From Candidatus Zhuqueibacterota bacterium (GTDB taxonomy: Bacteria > Zhuqueibacterota > Zhuqueibacteria > Residuimicrobiales > Krinioviventaceae), in contig RQOI01000327.1 in NCBI GenBank assembly GCA_003854995.1, positions 1 through 7,168 on the forward strand: a DNA stretch of 7,168 nt, written 5' to 3'. This document shows positions 1-6,620 of this stretch, in pieces. Each line of letters starts with the position of its first letter. Position 1 is the stretch's first letter. The notes beneath the pieces are model-generated. The model was not told the DNA's origin. It ran no database searches and saw only the letters and a program-made list of their open reading frames with translations. The translations under genes were made by a program, and so were the position numbers.

Positions 1-251
1 CCCATCTCGATGTGAACGGCCATGTGAACAATGTCAGATATCTGGAATTTGTCCTGGACAGCTTTGATTTTCATTTTCGCACAACGCGCCATCTCGTACA
101 AGTGGATATGAATTTTCTGAATGAAGCCGTCTATGGGGATGTTGTGCAAATCCGCTCACAACGCTGCGATGGCTTTTACCTGCACGCTCTCTGTCGCGAC
201 GATGGGCCGGAACTGTGCCGAATCAAGACAACCTGGGACAAGGTCGGATGA
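1..251 (+). CDS. Acyl-ACP thioesterase-like protein, 3' part only
   Basis: This is the C-terminal part of a hot-dog-fold thioesterase; the 5' end lies outside the window. The frame is open from base 3 and ends at TGA 249-251, leaving 82 visible residues. It opens with H-L-D-V-N-G-H-V-N-N-V-R-Y-L-E-F. This matches the D-x-N-x-H-V-N-N block of FatA/FatB-type and bacterial acyl-ACP thioesterases, where the Asp, Asn and His are catalytic. The next block, V-D-M-N-F-L-N-E-A-V-Y-G-D, fits the family's following strand. Such enzymes release free fatty acids from acyl-ACP in the cytoplasm. Full-length members have roughly 240-260 residues, so about two thirds is missing. The GTG at base 12 lies inside the active-site motif and is not a start. 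A generic 4HBT thioesterase is the main alternative. Confidence 0.8.
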   Translation, partial: HLDVNGHVNNVRYLEFVLDSFDFHFRTTRHLVQVDMNFLNEAVYGDVVQIRSQRCDGFYLHALCRDDGPELCRIKTTWDKVG

Positions 252-254
252 AAA

Positions 255-277
255 TCTCTCATTTAGTAAATGAGTGA
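255..277 (+). terminator. AT-rich hairpin just after the thioesterase stop (weak)
   Basis: CTCATTT (258-264) and AAATGAG (268-274) form a perfect 7-bp stem with the 3-base loop AGT. Two further pairs, 255-256 with 276-277, follow one T-T mismatch. It begins four bases after the TGA at 249-251, so a 3'-end hairpin is plausible. It is AT-rich and has no T run after it, so it is a poor intrinsic terminator. It could also be a chance palindrome. Confidence 0.3.
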
Positions 278-347
278 TTCGTTGCCGCAATGACGTTGAT
301 GGCATGTAAAATCTCGCTGATTTTGAATAATTCTTTTTTCCAAATTG

Positions 348-376
348 TTGTAGATAATGAGTTGGACACATAGAAT
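348..376 (+). promoter_or_regulatory. Candidate sigma-70-like promoter for the lipoprotein gene
   Basis: TTGTAG (348-353) and TAGAAT (371-376) are separated by 17 bases. The -10 box matches TATAAT at five of six positions and the -35 keeps only the TTG. Transcription would start near 383 and leave a leader of about 170 bases before the ATG at 554. The 252-553 gap is AT-rich and holds no convincing ORF on either strand, so a promoter is expected somewhere in it. This is only the best candidate found by eye. Confidence 0.25.
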
Positions 377-542
377 GACGATTATCGTTTTTCTCCTCGG
401 GTTCCACATAGTAAAATAGCAGTAAAGAAGTACAGCAGTTCTCCCTTCTCAGTATTTCTCCAGCAACTTTCAGAAAGTGGAAAGGCATCTTTGCGATGCT
501 GATCAACATTTTTTCTGTCGGTTCATGCAACAATTCCGTGAA

Positions 543-548
543 AGGAGG
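543..548 (+). promoter_or_regulatory. Consensus Shine-Dalgarno site of the lipoprotein gene
   Basis: AGGAGG lies five bases before the ATG at 554. It fixes the start and implies a host with a canonical anti-Shine-Dalgarno sequence. Confidence 0.85.
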
Positions 549-553
549 CTAAT

Positions 554-1291
554 ATGTCGTGCAGAAAAGTGTTGTTGATGTGTGCACTGCTGCTCTCGAC
601 CCTGTTCATCTTTGCCGGATGTTCATCGGATGAAGAAAATCCGGTGGCGCCGACGCCAAAATCAAATCCGCCCGAGTTCAAGCTGAAGGACATCTCATTT
701 CCAGCCAGGATGGAGAGTTCAACGGACCAGATGGCGCAACGGGCATTGTCCATCGTCGACCAAGTGACCTCTTTCGAAGGGACGGGTTGCGTTTTCACAC
801 CGCCGGATGGCGCAGAGGTGCTGGCAGAGACGAAAACAGCCTGGGAGTATTCCTGGCAGGATGCCAGTCTGACAAAAAGGCTGGCCATCGTTCTCATCAG
901 CGAACAGCACAAATGGCAACAGTTCTTCACAGGGACAGCGGACGACAAGACATACGACAACTGGCGATACATGGATGCGGCGCAAAAGATAGATCAGTCG
1001 ATGGGTCATGTCTATCTGTACAAAGCGGTGACAACGCAGATAGGGCAAGAATGGAGCTGGTACACACTGGACAATGGTAATTATGTCTTCAAAATGCAAA
1101 AATACGGCGAACCAGCGACAAAAATTGAAATCACCTGGGAATCCAGCAATGCCGGCAAAATTGAGAGCTATAAAGTCGGCACGACAGGAGCACTCGTCTA
1201 CGATCTGGTGATCACCTGGGACGCGAACGGCAGCGGCTCGTGGAGGACATACCAGAATGGTTCGCCCGTCGATAGCGGAACATGGGACTAA
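554..1291 (+). CDS. Trp-rich secreted lipoprotein of unknown function
   Basis: This is a complete 245-residue ORF with a perfect AGGAGG five bases before its ATG. The N-terminus is a type II signal peptide: R4-K5, a hydrophobic stretch at about 6-21, then the lipobox F20-A21-G22-C23. The mature protein should therefore be lipidated on C23. An acidic, Pro-rich linker follows at about 24-42. Ser at +2 would suit the outer membrane under the enterobacterial rule, which may not apply here. I do not recognise the rest. It contains ten Trp. Two C-terminal stretches, 190-209 and 217-236, align without gaps and share I-T-W, a Gly, a Tyr and a final Gly, which suggests repeated beta-hairpins. The end has a G-S-W ... 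N-G ... G-T-W pattern. One mature Cys (C79) remains besides C23. It converges with cimA, sits alone, and gives no context clue to function. Confidence 0.85.
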   Translation: MSCRKVLLMCALLLSTLFIFAGCSSDEENPVAPTPKSNPPEFKLKDISFPARMESSTDQMAQRALSIVDQVTSFEGTGCVFTPPDGAEVLAETKTAWEYSWQDASLTKRLAIVLISEQHKWQQFFTGTADDKTYDNWRYMDAAQKIDQSMGHVYLYKAVTTQIGQEWSWYTLDNGNYVFKMQKYGEPATKIEITWESSNAGKIESYKVGTTGALVYDLVITWDANGSGSWRTYQNGSPVDSGTWD

Positions 1292-1299
1292 ATCGATGA

Positions 1300-1345
1300 C
1301 CTCTCAAGCGCTCATCCTGCACAGAAATGATCGGCGCTTGAGAGG
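1300..1345. terminator. Perfect 12-bp inverted repeat between convergent genes, possible bidirectional terminator
   Basis: CCTCTCAAGCGC (1300-1311) is exactly complementary to GCGCTTGAGAGG (1334-1345). Inside the loop, TCAT (1312-1315) can pair with ATGA (1327-1330) after a 3-base bulge at 1331-1333, leaving an 11-base loop. The element begins nine bases after the lipoprotein stop and ends 14 bases before the cimA stop, so it could end transcription from both sides. Neither strand has a T run after the stem, so it is not a textbook intrinsic terminator. It may be a U-less terminator, an mRNA 3'-end stabiliser or a dispersed palindromic repeat. Confidence 0.55.
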
Positions 1346-1359
1346 ATCGCATGAGGAGA

Positions 1360-2937
1360 TCAGAGGCTTGCATCGCGCATCAGCTTGTAGTTGATGCGAT
1401 CGACCAGCGCCTGCCAGCTCGCCTCGATGATATTCTCAGAGACCCCCACGGTGCCCCAGGTCATATGGCCATCATCCGACTCGATGGATACGCGGACCTT
1501 GGCCGCCGTGCCATCTTTGCTGTCGAGGACGCGCACCTTGTAATCGATCAGACGTATATCTCGCAGAGAAGGATAAAATGGTTCTAGCGCTTTGCGCAAA
1601 GCCTTATCCAGCGCATCCACAGGTCCATGCCCGTCTGCAACGGTGTGTTGCAGGTGATCGCCTATCCGCAGCATCAGAACCGCTTCGGAATGGAGGTGGC
1701 CTTCCTCATACTTGAAGACGATGACGCGCGCGTTCTTCAATTCAAAAAATCCGGAAAAATTGCCCGTCGTTTTGCGAATAAGCACCTCGAAGGAGCCGTC
1801 CGCGTCCTCGAATTGGTAACCGAGATGTTCGAGCTCCTTCAGTCTGTTGACGATCTCGTTCACCTCTTCCTTATTCGCCGAGAGATCGTGTCCCATCTCT
1901 TCAGCTTTTTGCAGAATGCTGCTCTGGCCGGACTGGTCGGAGATGATGAAGCGCTGGCGGTTGCCGACTTTTTCCGGCTCGATGTGTTCATAGGTCAGAT
2001 GGTTGCGCCGGATGGCGCTGACATGCACACCGCCCTTGTGCGCAAAGGCGCTGTTGCCGACAAAAGCGGCCTCCTCCCGATGCGGTAAATTGGCGATCTC
2101 GCTGACATAGCGTGACAGCCTGGTCAAGTCTGCAAGCCTGACCCTGGCCGAGAGCTGGACATTTTTCATCTTGAGCGCAGCATTGGGAAGGATGGAGCAG
2201 AGATTCGCATTTCCGCAGCGCTCGCCATAACCGTTGATGGTGCCTTGCACGTGCAAGACGTTGCGCTCGATGGCCGCCAATGTATTTGCCACCGCGACAT
2301 CACTGTCATTGTGCGCATGCATGCCGAGCGGTACGGACAAGCCGGCTTCGAGCACCTGATCGATGATCTCCGCAATGGTGCTGGTGAGCGTGCCGCCGTT
2401 TGTATCGCACAGCACGAGACAATCGGCGCCGCCTTTGGCCGCCATGGCGAGCGTTTGCAGCGCATAGTCAGGATTGGCGAGGTAGCCATCAAAAAAGTGC
2501 TCCGCATCATAGATGACCTGCTTGTTCTGATCTTTGAGATAAGCGACAGAGTCATAAATGATCGTCAGGTTGTCCTCCAGAGTCGTGCGCAGCGCTTCCG
2601 TCACGTGCAGATCCCAGGTCTTGCCAAAGACCGTGATGACCGGCGTGTCCGCTTCAATGAGCAGGCGAGTATTCACATCCTCAGAGACGCGCACATCCTT
2701 GCGCCGCGTGCTGCCGAACGCCACAATTTTAGCATTCTGCCACTCTGATTTTTTGGCGCGATCAAAAAACTCCATATCCTTTGGATTGGAGCCCGGCCAA
2801 CCACCTTCGATGTAATCCACACCAAAGTCATCCAGTTGCTGCGCAATGCGGATTTTATCAGCAGCCGAGTAAGATATCCCCTCGCTTTGGCTGCCGTCTC
2901 GCAGGGTTGTGTCGTATATGATCAATGTCCCCGCCAT
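1360..2937 (-). CDS. cimA: (R)-citramalate synthase
   Basis: CimA condenses pyruvate and acetyl-CoA to (R)-citramalate, the first step of the threonine-independent route to 2-oxobutyrate and isoleucine. The protein has 525 residues. An N-terminal DRE-TIM barrel carries Y-D-T-T-L-R-D-G-S-Q (R13, D14), the metal-binding H207-A-H209 and G-E-R-C-G-N (238-243). The C-terminal third (about 390-520) fits the LeuA-type allosteric dimer domain, where isoleucine usually inhibits. E-G-G-W-P-G-S-N-P-K-D (44-54) and F-G-K-T-W-D (104-109) are hallmarks of this citramalate synthase class and differ from LeuA and homocitrate synthase. Start: AAGGAG (2945-2950) lies seven bases before the ATG. It is the last gene of the cluster, 79 bp after leuB, a gap with no clear promoter. 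Substrate choice is inferred from class motifs. Confidence 0.93.
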   Translation of the reverse strand: MAGTLIIYDTTLRDGSQSEGISYSAADKIRIAQQLDDFGVDYIEGGWPGSNPKDMEFFDRAKKSEWQNAKIVAFGSTRRKDVRVSEDVNTRLLIEADTPVITVFGKTWDLHVTEALRTTLEDNLTIIYDSVAYLKDQNKQVIYDAEHFFDGYLANPDYALQTLAMAAKGGADCLVLCDTNGGTLTSTIAEIIDQVLEAGLSVPLGMHAHNDSDVAVANTLAAIERNVLHVQGTINGYGERCGNANLCSILPNAALKMKNVQLSARVRLADLTRLSRYVSEIANLPHREEAAFVGNSAFAHKGGVHVSAIRRNHLTYEHIEPEKVGNRQRFIISDQSGQSSILQKAEEMGHDLSANKEEVNEIVNRLKELEHLGYQFEDADGSFEVLIRKTTGNFSGFFELKNARVIVFKYEEGHLHSEAVLMLRIGDHLQHTVADGHGPVDALDKALRKALEPFYPSLRDIRLIDYKVRVLDSKDGTAAKVRVSIESDDGHMTWGTVGVSENIIEASWQALVDRINYKLMRDASL

Positions 2938-3016
2938 TTGCCTTCTCCTTCAACGTGGGCAGAATGTCTGATGTGATCCTTTTTACAGCCTGTCCTCTTG
3001 TTTCGAGCTCGAGTGA

Positions 3017-4075
3017 TCACACACCATCTGCCACCATATCGCCGACCTGGCTGGTCGAGTAGCCCATCTTGCCCGCGCCCATGCCTTTGAGCTTGCTGGC
3101 CGTCGCCTGCATGACCGACTCTTCAATGGCTGCGGCCGCCTCTTTTTCGCCCAGATGGTCCAGCATCATCTGACCGGAGCAGATGGCGGCGAGCGGATTA
3201 ATGACGCCCAGGCCCGTATACTTGGGCGCTGAACCACCGATCGGCTCAAACATGCTTACGCCTTCAGGATTGATATTGCCGCCGGCAGCGATGCCCATGC
3301 CGCCCTGGGTGATCGCGCCAAGATCGGTGATGATATCTCCGAACATGTTGCCGGTCACGATGACATCGAACCACTCGGGATTCTTGACCATCCACATGCA
3401 GGTGGCGTCGACATGATAATATTCGCGCTTGATATCCGGGTATTCCACCTCTCCCACTTGATGAAAGACGCGTTCCCACAGATCATAGACAAAAGTCAGG
3501 ACATTTGTCTTGCCGCAAAGCGCCAGGGTGTTCTTTTTGTGCCGTTTTCTGGTGTATTCGAACGCATAGCGGACCGCGCGCTCGACCTGGCTGTGGCTGT
3601 AAACCATGCTCTGCACCGCCACTTCATCTTTGCTGCCTTTCATGCTGACGCCGCCGATGCCGGTATAGACATCGCCCGTATTCTCCCGCACCACAACGTA
3701 ATCGATGTCCGCCGGTCCCTTGCCGGCCAGCGGCGTAGGGACGCCGGGATAAAGCTTGACCGGACGGAGGTTGATGTATTGGTCCAGCTCAAAGCGCAGT
3801 CTGAGCAGGATGCCTTTTTCAAGAATTCCGGGTTTGACATCCGGATGACCGATGGCGCCGAGCAAGATCGCATCAAAATTGCGGAGCTCTTGCAGCGCAT
3901 TTTCGGGCAGGACTTCACCGGTGGCCAGGTAACGGGCGCCGCCAAAATCATAATTTTGGTACGCAAGCTTGAAACCAAATTTTGCCGCCGCCGCATCGAG
4001 CACCTTGACACCTTCGGCGACCACTTCTGGGCCGGTTCCATCACCAGGGATGACGGCGATGTTGTATGTCTTCAC
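3017..4075 (-). CDS. leuB: 3-isopropylmalate dehydrogenase (isocitrate/isopropylmalate dehydrogenase family)
   Basis: LeuB oxidatively decarboxylates 3-isopropylmalate in leucine synthesis and can take 3-methylmalate in the citramalate route. With the GTG start the protein has 352 residues, normal for the family. Visible motifs are I-P-G-D-G-T-G-P-E-V (9-18), L-L-R-L-R-F-E-L-D (90-98), N-L-R-P (102-105), R130 with catalytic Y137, K189-T-N-V-L, D223, and G-D-I-I-T-D (D247, D251). The L-R-L-R-F-E-L-D and L-Y-P-G-V segments resemble the mycobacterial-type branch more than Thermus or E. coli LeuB. Oddity: G-S-A-P-K285-Y286 stands where NAD-dependent LeuB usually has G-S-A-P-D-I; Lys-Tyr is the NADP pattern of isocitrate dehydrogenase. 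A frame open to 4168 would overlap leuA by 80 bases, but the ribosome site at 4081-4087 selects the GTG. The gap to leuA is 13 bases. Confidence 0.9.
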   Translation of the reverse strand: MKTYNIAVIPGDGTGPEVVAEGVKVLDAAAAKFGFKLAYQNYDFGGARYLATGEVLPENALQELRNFDAILLGAIGHPDVKPGILEKGILLRLRFELDQYINLRPVKLYPGVPTPLAGKGPADIDYVVVRENTGDVYTGIGGVSMKGSKDEVAVQSMVYSHSQVERAVRYAFEYTRKRHKKNTLALCGKTNVLTFVYDLWERVFHQVGEVEYPDIKREYYHVDATCMWMVKNPEWFDVIVTGNMFGDIITDLGAITQGGMGIAAGGNINPEGVSMFEPIGGSAPKYTGLGVINPLAAICSGQMMLDHLGEKEAAAAIEESVMQATASKLKGMGAGKMGYSTSQVGDMVADGV

Positions 4076-4080
4076 CTCTA

Positions 4081-4087
4081 CTCCTTT
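4081..4087 (-). promoter_or_regulatory. Ribosome binding site that sets the GTG start of leuB
   Basis: AAAGGAG on the minus strand is followed by TAGAG and then GTG (4075-4073). The encoded protein then begins x-K-T-Y-N-I-A-V-I-P-G-D-G, the usual LeuB N-terminus. The site sits just after the leuA stop (TGA, 4091-4089), which fits reinitiation within one operon mRNA. Confidence 0.85.
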
Positions 4088-4088
4088 C

Positions 4089-5621
4089 TCAATGTTCTGA
4101 CTCTGATTTCGATCCTGCATGTAAAAGCCTGTTATGCGCATGCAGATAAGCGCGAATGCTCGCCTCAATCACATCCGTGCTGGCGCCGCGCCCGACGAAT
4201 TTTCGGCCGTTATTGGCGATCGTGACATGCACTTCACCCATAGCCTCCTTGCCGCCTGTGAGCGCCTGTAAGGAATAGTCGATGAGCTTGACCGGCGAAT
4301 TGATGATCTTGTCGATCGCCTTGAAGGCGGCATCCACCGGTCCGTCGCCGACCGAGGCGTCCTGAATGATCGTATCCTTGTGCTTGAGCGCGATCGTCGC
4401 TGTCGGCAAAACCTTGTCGCCGCTCAAGATATGGAAATATTCGAGCATAAAGGCTTCGCTGAAATCCTGAATTTCGTCGCCGACGAGCGCCTCCAGATCG
4501 GCATCGAACACCTCTTTTTTCTTGTCGGCTATTTTCAAAAAGCGCTCATAGACCTTGTCCAGATCTTCCTTGCCCAGGTTGTAGCCAAGATCCTGCAGCC
4601 GGCTTTTCAGCCCGTGTCGGCCGGAGTGGCGTCCCAGCACGATCTTGGTGTCGCCCCAGCCGACGCTCTCCGGCGTCATGATCTCGTAGGTCGTGCGATC
4701 CTTCAGCATGGCGTCCTGATGAATGCCCGCCTCATGCGCAAAAGCGTTGGCGCCGACGATCGCCTTATTGGGCTGCACGATCATGCCGGTCACCTTGCTC
4801 ACCATCCGGCTCGTCTTGACGATTTCATCGGTTTTGATGGCCGTGTGCTTGCGGTAAAAAGATTCGCGCGTCTTGAGCGCCATGACCACTTCTTCCAGCG
4901 AGCAGTTGCCGGCCCGTTCGCCGATGCCGTTGATGGTCACTTCCGCCTGCTGCGCACCGTTGCGGATGGCAGCGAGCGTATTGGCGACGGCCAATCCCAG
5001 ATCATTGTGACAGTGCACGCTGAGGATCGCTTTGCGCATATTGGGCACGCGCTCAAATATCTCCCTGATGAGCTGACCGAACTCTTCAGGATTCGAGTAT
5101 CCGACCGTATCCGGCACATTGATCGTCGTCGCGCCGGCGCTGATGGCTGCCTCGATGATGCGAAAGAGGAACTCTTTGCCGGTGCGCGCCGAATCCTCTG
5201 GCGAAAATTCGACATCATCGACATATCCCCTGGCGCGGGTGACGCTCTTTATGGCCATTTCCAGGATCTCGGCTTCTGACTTGCGGAATTTCTTGTCCAT
5301 ATGAATCTTGGATGTGGCGATGAAGGTATGAATGCGCGGCCTGGCCGCTCTTTCCAGCGCCGCCGCCGCTCTGTCGATATCCTGGTCAATGCAGCGCGCC
5401 AGACCGCAGATCGTGGGTTTGCGAACCTTGGCAGCGACGAGCTTGACGCCCTCGAACTGGACGTCAGAGGAGATCGGAAAGCCGGCCTCGATGACATCGA
5501 CGTTCAATCGCTCCAGCTGCAGGGCCAGCGCCACTTTATCATCCACGCTCATGCTGGCGCCGGGCGATTGCTCGCCGTCGCGCAATGTTGTATCGAATAT
5601 GATGACTCGATTCTCATCCAT
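4089..5621 (-). CDS. leuA: 2-isopropylmalate synthase
   Basis: LeuA condenses 2-oxoisovalerate with acetyl-CoA to 2-isopropylmalate, the committed step of leucine synthesis. It has 510 residues, typical of the E. coli-like form. The catalytic barrel shows F-D-T-T-L-R-D-G-E-Q-S-P-G (9-21; R14, D15), S-V-H203-C-H205-N-D for the metal, G-E-R-A-G-N-C (234-240) and F-A-H-E-A-G-I-H-Q-D (294-303). The C-terminal regulatory domain (about 390-495) has V-G-D-G-P-V-D-A (424-431) and should bind leucine as feedback inhibitor. The ATG lies nine bases after the ilvC stop; TAGAGG, which overlaps that stop, is the likely ribosome site. leuB follows after 13 bases. leuC and leuD are not present between them. 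All expected key residues are present. Confidence 0.96.
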   Translation of the reverse strand: MDENRVIIFDTTLRDGEQSPGASMSVDDKVALALQLERLNVDVIEAGFPISSDVQFEGVKLVAAKVRKPTICGLARCIDQDIDRAAAALERAARPRIHTFIATSKIHMDKKFRKSEAEILEMAIKSVTRARGYVDDVEFSPEDSARTGKEFLFRIIEAAISAGATTINVPDTVGYSNPEEFGQLIREIFERVPNMRKAILSVHCHNDLGLAVANTLAAIRNGAQQAEVTINGIGERAGNCSLEEVVMALKTRESFYRKHTAIKTDEIVKTSRMVSKVTGMIVQPNKAIVGANAFAHEAGIHQDAMLKDRTTYEIMTPESVGWGDTKIVLGRHSGRHGLKSRLQDLGYNLGKEDLDKVYERFLKIADKKKEVFDADLEALVGDEIQDFSEAFMLEYFHILSGDKVLPTATIALKHKDTIIQDASVGDGPVDAAFKAIDKIINSPVKLIDYSLQALTGGKEAMGEVHVTIANNGRKFVGRGASTDVIEASIRAYLHAHNRLLHAGSKSESEH

Positions 5622-5630
5622 GACAGACCT

Positions 5631-6620
5631 CTATTTCTTCAGCCAACTCATCATGCTGCGCAGCTCGGCGCCGATCTTTTCGATCTTGTCTTCCCGCAAC
5701 AGCCGGCGATAGGCATTGAAGGTCGGCCCGTTGGCTCTGTTCTCCAGTATCCATTCTGTGGCAAAAGTTCCGTTCTGAATGTCGTGCAACAGCTTTTTCA
5801 TCGCATTTTTCACTTCATCGCCGATGACGACCGGCCCTTTGACCAGACCGCCGTATTCGGCCGTGTCGCTCACCGAGTAGTACATGCCGCCGAGGCCGCC
5901 CTCGTAGATGAGATCGACGATCAATTTGACTTCATGCAGACACTCAAAGTAGGCCATTTCGGGCTGATAGCCGGCCTCAACCAGGGTGTTGAATCCCGCT
6001 CGGATGAGTTCGGTGATGCCGCCGCAGAGAACAGCCTGTTCGCCGAATAGATCGGTCTCCGTCTCTTCCCTATAGGTGGTCTCGATGACGCCCGCGCGCG
6101 TGGCGCCAATGCCTTTGGCATAGGCGAGGGCGATCTCTTTGGCGCGCCCGCTGGGATTCTGGTGAATCGCGATGAGCGAGGGCACGCCAGAGCCCGCCTG
6201 ATACTGGCGGCGAACCAGGTGACCCGGACCTTTTGGCGCCACCATGATCACATCAATGTCGGCCGGCGGCACGATCTGATTGTAGTGAATATTGAAACCG
6301 TGCGCAAAGGCCAGGACTACACCGGCGCGCAGATGCGGCAGAATGTCCTTTTCATAGACCACCGGCTGAATCTGATCCGGGACGAGAATCATGATGATAT
6401 CAGCTTTTTTTGCCGCCGCATCATTCATGAGCACAGTCAGCCCGGCAGCCTCCGCTTTTTGTCTGTCCGGATTTCCCGCATTCAAGCCAACGACCACATC
6501 GATACCGCTCTCGCTGAGATTGAGCGCATGCGCATGTCCCTGGCTCCCATAGCCGATGATCGCGACCGTCTTTCCTTTCAGCACATCCAGATCAGCATCT
6601 TTATCATAGTACAGTTTCAT
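5631..6620 (-). CDS. ilvC: Ketol-acid reductoisomerase, class I
   Basis: IlvC isomerises and reduces acetolactate and acetohydroxybutyrate in valine, leucine and isoleucine synthesis. Its 329 residues are the class I (short) length. The Rossmann domain has G-Y-G-S-Q-G-H-A-H-A (23-32). Metal and substrate residues are visible: D190 and E194 (D-L-F-G-E-Q), E226, E230 and S251; H107 lies in A-H-G-F. Oddity: after V-G-L (44-46), the loop reads N47-A-G-N50-P-D52. NADPH-type enzymes usually have Arg, Ser and Ser at these three positions to hold the 2'-phosphate. An Asp at the last one is the change used to turn such enzymes to NADH, so NADH use or dual use is predicted. Start: GGAG (6629-6632) lies eight bases before the ATG. 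leuA follows nine bases after the stop. Confidence 0.96.
   Translation of the reverse strand: MKLYYDKDADLDVLKGKTVAIIGYGSQGHAHALNLSESGIDVVVGLNAGNPDRQKAEAAGLTVLMNDAAAKKADIIMILVPDQIQPVVYEKDILPHLRAGVVLAFAHGFNIHYNQIVPPADIDVIMVAPKGPGHLVRRQYQAGSGVPSLIAIHQNPSGRAKEIALAYAKGIGATRAGVIETTYREETETDLFGEQAVLCGGITELIRAGFNTLVEAGYQPEMAYFECLHEVKLIVDLIYEGGLGGMYYSVSDTAEYGGLVKGPVVIGDEVKNAMKKLLHDIQNGTFATEWILENRANGPTFNAYRRLLREDKIEKIGAELRSMMSWLKK

Noticed and set aside
12..14. GTG as a start codon for the thioesterase
   Set aside because: It lies inside the D-V-N-G-H-V-N-N active-site motif, and the frame is open upstream to the window edge.
1360..2937. cimA as a second leuA or a homocitrate synthase
   Set aside because: The G-W-P-G-S-N-P-K-D and F-G-K-T-W-D blocks are typical of the citramalate synthase class and absent from the nearby LeuA.
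4076..4168. Upstream extension of leuB by 31 residues
   Set aside because: It overlaps the end of leuA by 80 bases, and the extra residues do not resemble any LeuB N-terminus. A good ribosome site precedes the GTG at 4075.
3413..4225. 270-codon open frame on the plus strand opposite leuB and the end of leuA
   Set aside because: It is antisense to clearly identified enzyme genes, has no recognisable protein motif, and arises from the codon bias of the real gene.
4380..5279. 299-codon open frame on the plus strand opposite leuA
   Set aside because: It is a shadow of leuA, whose motifs are intact along the whole stretch; no family resemblance is seen in the antisense translation.
5301..6050. 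249-codon open frame on the plus strand across leuA and ilvC
   Set aside because: It spans the boundary of two real genes on the other strand and has no recognisable domain.
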